DNA of 64,000 nucleotides, from contig NZ_BCQV01000005.1 of assembly GCF_001552255.1 (NCBI RefSeq), positions 1 to 64,000 of the forward strand, read 5' to 3'. Below, in pieces: positions 35,360-43,485 of the stretch. The notes below the pieces were generated by a model. That model was not told where the DNA came from. It made no database searches and was given only the letters and a program-made list of their open reading frames with translations. This DNA is from Alicyclobacillus shizuokensis NBRC 103103 (GTDB taxonomy: Bacteria > Bacillota > Bacilli > Alicyclobacillales > Alicyclobacillaceae). The position numbers were made by a program, and so were the translations under genes. How positions within the stretch are numbered: the stretch's first letter is position 1; each line of letters opens with the position of its first letter.

Positions 35360-36544
35360 TCAAAAGTGGGCGATTTCCGGGGTCTTCTGCGCGGTCAACC
35401 GCAGACCCCCAATCTGATACAAATACTTCAGCTTGCTGGCCTCCTTGGCCAAGCCTGCTGCCAGTCCTTTGACTGGAATCCCGAACATGTTGCCGACACC
35501 CACCTCGGGTCCCACCGAGGCGAGCGTGCCCATGTTGTGAGCATGGAAGGCGCGCAGAGGCTGACGGTGGATGGCCGAGCTGACGTTGGCGGCCAGCACG
35601 TACCCCATTTGGGTGGCGTACTGCGCCGTGGGCGGCAGCGGGCGCCCATTCTCATCCTCGACCCAGGCGCTGTCTCCACCGATGAAGATGCGGGGATCAT
35701 CCACAGACTGCAGATACTCGTTCACCTTCGCGCGCCCACGGCGATCCACGGTGAAGCCCGCCTCGGTCAACAGCGGGTTGGCACGCACACCGCCGGTCCA
35801 GATGATGGTGCGAGCCTTGACGCTCTCCCCGCCTTCCAGGTGCACCTCGTTCTCCGTCACCTCGACGATTTTGGTGTTGGTGCGCAAAATCGCGCCCTTC
35901 TCGGTCAGCATGCGGGCCGCTTCGCTGCGCAGCGACTCAGAGATCATGGGGAGAATCGTGCTCATCGCCTCAATGTTCTGCAGTTCCACCAAGCTCCGGT
36001 CGATGCCGTACTTCGCGCTCAGCGATGGCAGCCAATCCAGCAGTTCACCGGCCAGCTCCACGCCGGTCAGACCGGCCCCGCCAACCACGATGCGAAGCCG
36101 TTCTGGGTTCGGATCGTCCTTGTAGGCGGCAAACTGTTGTTCGATGTGCTCCCGGATTTGAATCGCCGTGTCCAGGTCGTTGAGGACCAGGCTGTGTTCC
36201 TTGAGACCGGGAATTCCGAAGTACTCCGATACCCAACCGAGGGCGATGACCAGCCACTCGTACTCGTGCTCCTGACCGGAACGGGTTTTGAGCACCCGCT
36301 TCTCCCGGTCAATCCCAGTGACTTCGTCAATGACGATGTTGGACGTCTCGCGCCGCACAAGGTCGCTCAGATTGACCGTGTAGTTGGTCGGGGTACCCCG
36401 TCCCCCGGCCGCCTCGTGCAACAACGTGACGAGCGTGTGATAGGGTGTTTTGTTGATCAATGTGAACGGTTCAGCAATCTTGTCCAGCTGCACCGCCGCC
36501 ATGGCCCCTGCGTAGCCAGCGCCCAGAACGAACGTCTTTGCCAT
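35360..36544 (-). CDS. Type II NADH dehydrogenase-like FAD oxidoreductase (NDH-2)
   Basis: 394 residues. FAD-binding GAGYAG near the N-terminus, NADH-binding VVGGAGLTGVELAGEL (about 160), and the second FAD motif FIGGDSAWVED (about 295). The C-terminal 50 residues form the amphipathic membrane-docking region (LAKEASKLKYLYQIGGLRL). It passes electrons from NADH to menaquinone without proton pumping. GAGAGGGAGAGG precedes the start. Not part of the com locus in B. subtilis, so an insertion here. An extended -10 lies about 116 bases upstream. Confidence 0.9.
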   Translation of the reverse strand: MAKTFVLGAGYAGAMAAVQLDKIAEPFTLINKTPYHTLVTLLHEAAGGRGTPTNYTVNLSDLVRRETSNIVIDEVTGIDREKRVLKTRSGQEHEYEWLVIALGWVSEYFGIPGLKEHSLVLNDLDTAIQIREHIEQQFAAYKDDPNPERLRIVVGGAGLTGVELAGELLDWLPSLSAKYGIDRSLVELQNIEAMSTILPMISESLRSEAARMLTEKGAILRTNTKIVEVTENEVHLEGGESVKARTIIWTGGVRANPLLTEAGFTVDRRGRAKVNEYLQSVDDPRIFIGGDSAWVEDENGRPLPPTAQYATQMGYVLAANVSSAIHRQPLRAFHAHNMGTLASVGPEVGVGNMFGIPVKGLAAGLAKEASKLKYLYQIGGLRLTAQKTPEIAHF

Positions 36545-36659
36545 TGTCCTCTCCCTCTCCGTGGTCTCTATACCAGTTACCATGCGCCGCCATTTGGCCG
36601 CGCATGCCATACCAGTGTGCCACTTCGTGGCGCGCTATGTACGACCGTTCCAAAGTACG

Positions 36660-36668
36660 AGTATAGCA
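36660..36668 (-). promoter_or_regulatory. Extended -10 promoter, probably for ndh
   Basis: Minus strand TGCTATACT (TGn-TATACT). A GCCAC/GTGGC hairpin lies between it and the gene. No clear -35. Confidence 0.45.
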
Positions 36669-36693
36669 CAGTTTCAGGATTAGGTAAGAACTA

Positions 36694-38217
36694 TTATCGA
36701 TTCTTGTCGATAGACGTCCACACCTGCGCTGTAAAATTTCGCACCCGAGGGGCGAGCAGCAAGAGCATGTACCAGGCGGCGATGAGCAACGGATTGCCCA
36801 CCTGCGCCTGCACCAAAGCCCCCGGCAGATGTGCCACCCACCCTGTCCACTGCAAGAACACGTGCAACACTGCCAACGTTGCCAGCAGCACCCCCCGAGT
36901 CAAGAGGACAACGGGCCCCACCTGCGGTAACAGGGCCAGGGCGTCTGTCGCGGTCGCCAGCGGCAGGAGTAGAGTGAGCAACGGCTCACCCAGCAGATTG
37001 GCGAGCAGAGCGTAGGGTGTTAATTGATGGAACACGAGGAGAGTGAACGGGGTCAACCACGCTTCGACCATCAGGCAGACCCAGAGCGTCTCCAGCCCTT
37101 TGGCCCAAAGGCGCTGGCGCAGATTGCCGCCAGTGACCCGGGGAGCATGGGAGAGGGCATGCTGAATGGCGGCGGTCGCGGCAAAGGACAACCAGGCGCT
37201 GAGGCCCAGGAGCGTGGCGGGACGCCAGATGGCCATGGCACACGCGGCCACCAGCATACCATCGATGGTCTTCGGCGCCCTGGCCCATGCCAGGCCCAGT
37301 TCCCGATAGGCCGCCATCAGAGCCGCCCGTACAATCGAAGGCTGCCCGCCGCACAGTCGGGTGAACTCGCACAGGAACGCAAGCTTCGCTACGCAAAACG
37401 GGAGTCGGCGCGGATACAGCCAACGCAGGGGGCGCAGCAGAAGCGACAACGCCGACAGCAGCAGCACCACATTGGCGCCGCTGGCCGCCAACACGTGGAG
37501 CAGACCCGCGCGGAGGAATTCCTGGTGCAGGTTGGGCTCTACCTGCCCGCTGCCGAACACCAGGCTGTCGAGCAGCGGTACATTGCCGGCCTCCCCGGCC
37601 GGGGCGAGTACCGCCAGATGTTCATCCATTCTACTGTGCAGCCACTCCTCCAGCGACGGAGACGGCACGCTCCAGTGCCGAAGGCGCCCGCGAAAACCAT
37701 ACTCCGGCGGCTGCCAGGGTAGGAGAGAGCGGCTGGGTGCGGTCAACACCCCCGCCAGGGCCACCCTGGCCCCGGGCTGGGGCGGATCGCCTGAGTCATC
37801 TGCCAGCCATAGGGTCGTGACTTGGCACTGCTCCCACAGACTGGCATCTGCCACCGGGCGCAACCGGGTCACCTCCAAGGTGCAGAGAGTGCCACCGCGG
37901 CCGGCACTGACCTGCTCAAGGACTCCCTCGGCCAACACAGGCTGTCCGAGCCACGCGTTTATCCAGACCGGACGTTGTGCTTCCCGCCAGGCACCGCAAG
38001 CGAAGGAAAAGGCAGCCCCGGCCATGCAGACGCAGAGCCATACGGCATGACGCCGCTTGCGTCCCCACAGTCCAACGCCCAGACACGCCGTCATGCCCAA
38101 GGCCGCGGCGGCTACGGGCAGCGGCGTCCAGGCCGACCTTCCCTCGACGAAAAATCCACAAAGGATGGCGACAATGACCAGGCACAGGAGCCCGCGCCAA
38201 CGCCCGGTTCGAATCAA
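36694..38217 (-). CDS. comEC: ComEC/Rec2-type DNA uptake channel without the C-terminal nuclease domain
   Basis: 507 residues. N-terminal membrane helices and DUF4131/OB region (about 1-205), then the competence domain with GLLHVLAASGANVVLLLSAL and QPSIVRAALMAAY and about eight helices. The protein ends at SIDKNR right after the last helices; ComEC proteins of 750-800 residues continue into a metallo-beta-lactamase domain, absent here. TTG start at 38217 overlaps the upstream stop (TTGA) with AGGGGG before it. It should translocate single-stranded DNA in a competence system with ComEA. Confidence 0.88.
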   Translation of the reverse strand: MIRTGRWRGLLCLVIVAILCGFFVEGRSAWTPLPVAAAALGMTACLGVGLWGRKRRHAVWLCVCMAGAAFSFACGAWREAQRPVWINAWLGQPVLAEGVLEQVSAGRGGTLCTLEVTRLRPVADASLWEQCQVTTLWLADDSGDPPQPGARVALAGVLTAPSRSLLPWQPPEYGFRGRLRHWSVPSPSLEEWLHSRMDEHLAVLAPAGEAGNVPLLDSLVFGSGQVEPNLHQEFLRAGLLHVLAASGANVVLLLSALSLLLRPLRWLYPRRLPFCVAKLAFLCEFTRLCGGQPSIVRAALMAAYRELGLAWARAPKTIDGMLVAACAMAIWRPATLLGLSAWLSFAATAAIQHALSHAPRVTGGNLRQRLWAKGLETLWVCLMVEAWLTPFTLLVFHQLTPYALLANLLGEPLLTLLLPLATATDALALLPQVGPVVLLTRGVLLATLAVLHVFLQWTGWVAHLPGALVQAQVGNPLLIAAWYMLLLLAPRVRNFTAQVWTSIDKNR

Positions 38218-39329
38218 TGCGCCCCCTGGATTTCGATAGAATGGGTAAGCATGTGCGTAGACCAAAAATCGGGCGGGGCAAACCAGATGTCCTGTTCAGC
38301 ACCCCAAGTCGTGTCCAGCGCCAGCCAGCGGCGCTGCTGGGCGTCCCAAACCTCGTTCCAGGCATGGGGGCCGTGCTGCTGCGCGGTGCCGCCGATTCCC
38401 TCGTCAATCTTCACGGTCAGACCCACCGCGTGAGCCATATCCGCATACAACAGCGCGTAGTCGGCGCATACCCCCTTGCCGGTGGTCAACGTCGTCAAAG
38501 GGCTCTGCTCGGCCCAGTGTCCGTGGTAGACGTAGTCGTCGTACTTCTTCCAATCGTAGTGCACGTGGTGAATCTCCCACTCGTACAGGTCGTACGCCTT
38601 CTCTCTGTCCGTCCGGTCCCCGTGCGTAACCCGTTCCGCCACTTGAGCGACCGGCTTTTGCACCACCAATACGCCCCGACTCTCGTCGCCGCCCACCGGC
38701 ACAGCGACCAAGTTTATGTTTTCTGTCAATGGCCGCAGGGCGTCCTGGCTGAGCACCGGAATCTCGCGGCTCATCAGCGGCTTCAGCCAAGGTTGGTAAA
38801 CAGTTTTCTGCAGCCATCGATACGGGGGCGACGCTTGCGCCCAAGCCTGTGCGGTGGGCATGCTCAGATACTGCAGGCCCAAAAACAGCAGTCCGCCCAG
38901 CGCCACACACCGTACAGCGCCGACCGCAGCGCCCATCAGGCCGCCGAGAATGCGGTTTTGCCGCAATGGTCTCGGAACGATGCGTGCAGCCCCTCGCGGC
39001 AGGACGTCCAACCACCCACGAATTAGGCTGGCGGACAGCAAAAAGATCAGCGCGAACGCCAGCCATTGAGCCGTCCCCGGCGCCTGCTGCCAGAACTGCA
39101 CAAGCCGCGCCAGAAAATCCGGCACTGCGTCGGGATGGGCCTCCATAGCCAACCCGTTCAGCCGGTTGCTGCCCCACCAGGCGAGACTCAATGCCGCCGT
39201 CCCGACGACAAGCGAAACCGCCAGCGCCACCACGTGGCCACTCTCATACGCCAGCCCACGGCGGACCCCAGCCCATGTTGAGAACATGACAACCGCTGCC
39301 AAGCCCGCGGTCACCCAGTTGATATCCAC
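38214..39329 (-). CDS. CvpA-like membrane domain fused to a transglutaminase-like domain
   Basis: 371 residues. The first 150 residues hold four hydrophobic segments in the CvpA pattern (FSTWAGVRRGLAYESGHVVA, NRILGGLMGAAVGAVRCVAL). The C-terminal part is a transglutaminase-like fold with a Cys-His-Asp triad at C288 (GKGVCADYALL), H322 (GPHAWNEVW) and D339 (WLALDTTWG). It is probably an outward-facing, membrane-anchored cysteine peptidase or transamidase. GTG start with GGAGGG. It sits between comEA and comEC, where comEB lies in B. subtilis, and its stop codon overlaps the comEC start. Confidence 0.85.
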   Translation of the reverse strand: MDINWVTAGLAAVVMFSTWAGVRRGLAYESGHVVALAVSLVVGTAALSLAWWGSNRLNGLAMEAHPDAVPDFLARLVQFWQQAPGTAQWLAFALIFLLSASLIRGWLDVLPRGAARIVPRPLRQNRILGGLMGAAVGAVRCVALGGLLFLGLQYLSMPTAQAWAQASPPYRWLQKTVYQPWLKPLMSREIPVLSQDALRPLTENINLVAVPVGGDESRGVLVVQKPVAQVAERVTHGDRTDREKAYDLYEWEIHHVHYDWKKYDDYVYHGHWAEQSPLTTLTTGKGVCADYALLYADMAHAVGLTVKIDEGIGGTAQQHGPHAWNEVWDAQQRRWLALDTTWGAEQDIWFAPPDFWSTHMLTHSIEIQGAH

Positions 39330-39381
39330 GCCATCCCTCCTAGTCTATCTCCGATGTCTGCGCGTACATCCCGTTCTCATC

Positions 39382-40437
39382 CTAGCCTTGGTATGCCGAC
39401 ACGTATAGGTACGGCTTCAGGCGCGCCAACGTGGCCGGCCCGATGCCGGGTACGTTGTCCAAATCGTCCACGGAAGCGAACGGTCCATGCTCCTGCCTGT
39501 ACTGGACGATGTCCGCAGCGCGGGTGGGTCCCACACCGGGCAGGGTTTCCAGTGTGGCCACGTCCGCGGTGTTCAGATCCACCTTGGCCACATCGGCACT
39601 ACCGCCCCCGGCAGCCGCAGGAGTTCCGTTCGAGGCCCCGGCCGACAGTCCTCCCTCTGTCGATGCTGCGCCACCCGCGACTGCGCCCGAGCTGTTGCTC
39701 GCCTGTGTGGACGACCCCGCGATCCCGGAGGACCTCTGGATGGTGTGTGCGCCTGCCTTGGATGCGTCGGGAATGACGACCTCCTCGCCGTCGTCCAGCA
39801 ACTCGGCCGCGTTGACCACCGCCTGGTCTGCCGCGTGTCGGTAGCCGCCCGCCGCCCGCACCGCGTCGCCGACGCGGGAGCCGGACGGCAGCGTGTACAC
39901 CCCAGGCCGCTTCACATCCCCATGTACGTCAATTATAATTTGATTTTGCGAATCGGCGTTGAAAGCATGGCTACCAGTTTTTTTCACTCCGCCCACCGCG
40001 TGACCGGAGACATCGTTGTCGGGAGTCATCGACAAGCCGGAGCCCAACGCTCCCGCAACGTAGCCGCCGGCCACCAACACCAGTGCGAGAGCCAGCCACC
40101 CGGCCAGCCGCTGCAAACGGCGGCCAGCAAGCTCCTGTAAGCCGCCCTGTCCTCGCTGCCCCCCGTGACTGCGCTCCTCTGGGCTGAAATCCCCATCAGG
40201 ATTCACACTGCCTGGATCAGACGGGGCCTCCTCCCAATCCTCCTGTGTGATCCAAGGAACATTGAACATCCGTATGTCGGCTTCCGCACTGACATCCGAA
40301 GCCGCGGCCCCAAAGTTGTCATGGGCTGGCTGTCGGCCGCCCGACTGGTCCTTGCGGCCATCCGCTTGTGCGACCTCCCATTCCCGCTGCATGGCCTGCC
40401 AGATTGATAGGACTGGTTCGTCCTGTCGCTCTCCCAT
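39382..40437 (-). CDS. comEA: Competence protein ComEA with a long N-terminal tail
   Basis: 351 residues. A 111-residue hydrophilic, acidic, probably cytoplasmic tail, one membrane helix (112-131), an SLBB domain (about 160-225; IIIDVHGDVKRPGVYTLPSG), a Ser/Gly/Ala linker and the C-terminal double helix-hairpin-helix DNA-binding domain (VDLNTADVATLETLPGVGPT). ComEA captures double-stranded DNA at the surface. GGAGGG lies six bases before the start. The B. subtilis protein has almost no N-terminal tail. Confidence 0.92.
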   Translation of the reverse strand: MGERQDEPVLSIWQAMQREWEVAQADGRKDQSGGRQPAHDNFGAAASDVSAEADIRMFNVPWITQEDWEEAPSDPGSVNPDGDFSPEERSHGGQRGQGGLQELAGRRLQRLAGWLALALVLVAGGYVAGALGSGLSMTPDNDVSGHAVGGVKKTGSHAFNADSQNQIIIDVHGDVKRPGVYTLPSGSRVGDAVRAAGGYRHAADQAVVNAAELLDDGEEVVIPDASKAGAHTIQRSSGIAGSSTQASNSSGAVAGGAASTEGGLSAGASNGTPAAAGGGSADVAKVDLNTADVATLETLPGVGPTRAADIVQYRQEHGPFASVDDLDNVPGIGPATLARLKPYLYVSAYQG

Positions 40438-40542
40438 CCGAGACCCTCCAGCTTTTTTGTCCAGAAATTCGGTCCAGCCAGCGTGGACTCCTGTTTTCCC
40501 GTCGGCAAAAAGCATATCCCTTTGCAGAAGTCGATGCATAGA

Positions 40543-40571
40543 TTGCCGATGAGCGCTCGTATGTGTAAGAT
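40543..40571 (+). promoter_or_regulatory. Candidate promoter of mntR
   Basis: TTGCCG, 17 bases, TAAGAT, in the divergent gap between comEA and mntR. Confidence 0.55.
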
Positions 40572-40624
40572 AAAGGGGCATATGCCCGGTCGATGGACAG
40601 GGCCCAGTGGGGGTTATAAACTTG

Positions 40625-41065
40625 TTGACTCCAAGCATGGAGGATTACCTAGAAAAGATATACGAGTTGATGAACGAAAAAGGCTATGCACGGGTTTCCG
40701 ACATCGCTTCGTCGCTGGATGTGCAGCCTTCCTCGGTAACAAAAATGTTGCAAAAGTTGGATGAAAACGACTACGTGACGTACGAGAAGTACCGCGGCAT
40801 CGTCCTGACCTCCCGCGGGCAGCGACTGGGCAAGCTGATGAAGCAGCGTCATCACCGCCTGGCCGCCTTCCTGCGCATGCTGGGCATCGAAGAAGACATC
40901 ATCCAGAAGGACGTGGAAGGTATCGAGCACCACGTCAGCCCCTGCACTCTGGACTCACTGCAGTCTCTGGTGCTGTTCTTCGACGAACACCCGGAGTGCC
41001 TCAAAGGCTTTCAGGCGTTCCGCGAAAGACGCCGCCAGGCTGGCGCCGACGCCTGCGACGTCTAA
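40625..41065 (+). CDS. mntR: Manganese-responsive regulator MntR (DtxR family)
   Basis: 146 residues from the TTG at 40625, starting MTPSMEDYLEKIYELMNEKG as in B. subtilis MntR. Winged helix (ARVSDIASSLDVQPSSVTKM) and dimerisation/metal domain with E and H ligands in KRHHRLAA-like and DVEGIEHHVS segments (visible: QRHHRLAAFLRMLG, VEGIEHHV). Mn2+ loading makes it bind DNA and shut off Mn importers. Upstream in-frame TTG 40622 and GTG 40607 are possible starts. It stands where comER is in B. subtilis. Confidence 0.93.
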   Translation: MTPSMEDYLEKIYELMNEKGYARVSDIASSLDVQPSSVTKMLQKLDENDYVTYEKYRGIVLTSRGQRLGKLMKQRHHRLAAFLRMLGIEEDIIQKDVEGIEHHVSPCTLDSLQSLVLFFDEHPECLKGFQAFRERRRQAGADACDV

Positions 41066-41107
41066 TGAAGGACTCATAGGAGAAGAACTCATGGGAGCCA
41101 CACGAAC

Positions 41108-41845
41108 CTACGGCTCACGGACTGCCCGCACAAGCCAACGCTCGGCCTGACTCACCGGTGTGTGGCCAAAATCCCCCAGCACCTGGACCTGCGTAAAGCC
41201 ACACTCCTGGAGCAAGGCGCGAACCTCCTCCTGCCGATAGAAGCGCTGCTGATGTTCCTCCACGATGCGCCGATAGTCGCCGTCCTCCTGCCGCAAAAAG
41301 GCGTGCACTTCATATTGGACGAGCCCGTTTGCCGCGACGGCGCTGGTGAAGATGACGGCCGCCTCCTCGTCCAAGTCATAGGACAAGCCGTCCGCCAGAG
41401 ACGCGACGCGGCTCGGGCCTATCAGATCGAAACACAGCCACCCGGACGGGAGTAGATTGTGCCGAGCAGCCAGCAGAGCGCGGCGAAAGTCGTCCGCATC
41501 GATGAGATAATTGAAACTGTCACAGGTGGACACCAGCAGGTGCACCGGCTCCGGCAGGCGCAGGTTACGCAGGTCTTGGAGCAACCATTGCACCGGCACG
41601 CGCAGCTCTCGGGCCCGCTCGTAGGCCACCGCCAGCATCGCCACCGACGCATCGACGCCGACGAGGCGTTTGACCCGCGGAGCCAAGCGCACTGTGAAGC
41701 GGCCGGTCCCGCAGCCCAGATCGGCCGCCGTCTTGTCCTTGAGATCCGGAATCTGGTCATCCAGCCAATCCAGCCAGCAGTCATCCGGGGCATCCGCCAT
41801 GAATCGGTCGTATACGGACGCCAGCTCTGTGTAGGCTGGGTTCAT
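41108..41845 (-). CDS. Class I SAM-dependent methyltransferase YqeM
   Basis: 245 residues. Motif I AADLGCGTGRFTVRLA, motif II VGVDASVAML and motif IV VHLLVSTCDSFNYLID. YqeM family follows rsfS in many Bacilli; substrate not known. ATG overlaps the rsfS stop by four bases. Confidence 0.92.
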   Translation of the reverse strand: MNPAYTELASVYDRFMADAPDDCWLDWLDDQIPDLKDKTAADLGCGTGRFTVRLAPRVKRLVGVDASVAMLAVAYERARELRVPVQWLLQDLRNLRLPEPVHLLVSTCDSFNYLIDADDFRRALLAARHNLLPSGWLCFDLIGPSRVASLADGLSYDLDEEAAVIFTSAVAANGLVQYEVHAFLRQEDGDYRRIVEEHQQRFYRQEEVRALLQECGFTQVQVLGDFGHTPVSQAERWLVRAVREP

Positions 41846-42189
41846 GCCAGCGGAATCTCCTTGGCATCGCCCCACAGCCGCTCCAGGTGATAAAACTCGC
41901 GCTCCTCCGGCCGAAACACGTGGACGACAAGGTCGCCGAAGTCGATAAGGACCCAACGCGCCTCGTCCAGCCCCTCGGTGCCTTTGCAGTCAACACCCAT
42001 CTCGGCCAGTTTATCGCGGACCGCCCGCGTCACCGCTTCGACCTGAGTGCCTGAACGAGCCGAGCAGATCACAAAGCAATCCGCGATTGGCGTCAGCTCA
42101 TGAATATCGAGCGCCACGATGTCTTGCGCCTTCTTGTCGGCAGCCGCGTCGGCTGCGGCTTTCGCCAGTTCCAGGATGGATGTTGGCAT
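41842..42189 (-). CDS. rsfS: Ribosome silencing factor RsfS
   Basis: 115 residues. Characteristic KKAQDIVALDIHEL, ADCFVICSARSGTQVEA and WVLIDFGDLVVHVF. It binds L14 and keeps 50S from joining 30S under starvation. GGGAGGAA precedes the start; coupled to yqeM. Confidence 0.97.
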   Translation of the reverse strand: MPTSILELAKAAADAAADKKAQDIVALDIHELTPIADCFVICSARSGTQVEAVTRAVRDKLAEMGVDCKGTEGLDEARWVLIDFGDLVVHVFRPEEREFYHLERLWGDAKEIPLA

Positions 42190-42205
42190 GCACGTTCCTC
42201 CCTAT

Positions 42206-42808
42206 TCACACATGATTGGCGCCTGCCTGCGGCGGTGTGTTCTCGGTGGCCTGGACCTGGCGCCACAGTTCGTTGCGGGCTGCGACCGTACCCGGGTAGA
42301 TGGCTGCATGCCGCACAATCAAATACTGGATAGTCGCGTCAAACGACTCAGCCAAGGCTCGCATCAGATCACGGCGCGCCAGCTCCCGCAGGTGTTCGAC
42401 TCGCGGATAGCGGCGTGTAGGTTCCACGGCGTCGGCCAGACACAACACGCACTCCAAGCGCGACATGCCGATCCGCCCGGTGGTGTGATAGAACACGGCG
42501 TTGCGGATGTCTTCGTCGGTGATGCCAAATTCACTCACCGCCAGGCGCGCCGCCACCGGGCCGTGCCACAGCTCGGGGATGGCCATCATCTCCTCCGGCA
42601 GCCCCATCGTCTCGACCACCGCCAACAACCGCTCTGGCGGCCACTCCCGGGCGTAATCGTGAAGCCAGGCGGCCAGACGTGCCTGCTCCACATTCACGCC
42701 GTGGTGCACAGCCAGCTCTGCTGCCGTCGACACCACCCCCTGCACGTGCGCAAAGCGGGCGGGCGACAGCGCGCGCTGGACCTTGGCCGCAATATCCGAC
42801 TCCTTCAT
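42206..42808 (-). CDS. yqeK: HD-domain protein YqeK (symmetrical Ap4A hydrolase)
   Basis: 200 residues. Metal ligands in RFAHVQGVV, AAWLHDYAREW, LWHGPVAARLA and CLADAVEPTR. YqeK proteins hydrolyse Ap4A to two ADP. The C-terminal 30 residues are longer than in B. subtilis. Follows nadD by 58 bases, precedes rsfS by 16. Confidence 0.93.
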   Translation of the reverse strand: MKESDIAAKVQRALSPARFAHVQGVVSTAAELAVHHGVNVEQARLAAWLHDYAREWPPERLLAVVETMGLPEEMMAIPELWHGPVAARLAVSEFGITDEDIRNAVFYHTTGRIGMSRLECVLCLADAVEPTRRYPRVEHLRELARRDLMRALAESFDATIQYLIVRHAAIYPGTVAARNELWRQVQATENTPPQAGANHV

Positions 42809-42866
42809 CTGGACACCCCTCCCTGTTCAAGACATCCTCGTTATCCCCGTGTGGGGCATGCCGCGG

Positions 42867-43457
42867 CTACACGGGCGCATCCGCCCGCTGCCAGACGCGA
42901 ACGACCCGTTCTGGGATCAATCCGCAGGCCGACTTTCCCGCCAGCAGTCGCTGCCTGAGCCACGTGGAGGAGACATCGACGATAGGCATGTCGATGGCCC
43001 GCAGGCGCAGACCGGGCAGCTGACGGGACACCCGCTGGAACAACTCCTCAGTCGGGTAGCCGGCGCGGGGCGCGACAAGAAACGGGATGTCCCCCGCCAA
43101 TCGCTCTGCGCCATGCCACGTCGGCAAGGTTTGCAGGCTGTCGGCGCCGATGAGAAACCAAAAGCTGTGTTCGGGGTGACGCCGCCGCAGCTCCGCCACC
43201 GTGTCCACGGTATAGGATGGCGGCGGCAGTTCCTGCTCAATCGCACAAACCAAGAGCCCGTCCCGGCCGTCGATCAGCGCGGCGACCATCTCCGTACGCC
43301 ACGCGAAGTCCTGATACGGCCTTCCTTTGTGCGGCGGCACGGCCGCCGGCATGAACCAAACTTGGTCGGCTCCGGTCTGCTCCCGCGCCAACTCCGCCAT
43401 CACCAGATGGCCGATGTGGGGCGGATCGAACGTGCCACCAAAGACGATGACCTCCGT
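42867..43457 (-). CDS. nadD: Nicotinate-nucleotide adenylyltransferase NadD, apparent ACG start
   Basis: 196 residues if translation begins at an ACG at 43457-43455. The frame then opens EVIVFGGTFDPPHIGHL, which contains the family nucleotide-binding motif GGTFDPPHxGH; later motifs are AAVPPHKGR and VDVSSTWLRQRLLAGKS. No ATG, GTG or TTG exists between the in-frame TAG at 43463-43461 and the motif. The first standard starts (43403, 43400) would delete the motif. AGAGGGG lies seven bases before the ACG, exactly where ATG would be expected. NadD adenylates nicotinate mononucleotide in NAD synthesis. Confidence 0.9.
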   Translation of the reverse strand, partial: TEVIVFGGTFDPPHIGHLVMAELAREQTGADQVWFMPAAVPPHKGRPYQDFAWRTEMVAALIDGRDGLLVCAIEQELPPPSYTVDTVAELRRRHPEHSFWFLIGADSLQTLPTWHGAERLAGDIPFLVAPRAGYPTEELFQRVSRQLPGLRLRAIDMPIVDVSSTWLRQRLLAGKSACGLIPERVVRVWQRADAPV

Positions 43458-43485
43458 CCTCTATCCCCTCTTTCCTACGCCTGGC

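Noticed and set aside
35366-37015. 549-codon plus-strand open frame
   Set aside because: Antisense to ndh and comEC, whose protein motifs are clear; no ribosome-binding site or recognisable domain.
41066-41107. Possible terminator between convergent mntR and yqeM
   Set aside because: Only a short direct repeat (ACTCAT) is present; no hairpin with a T-run.
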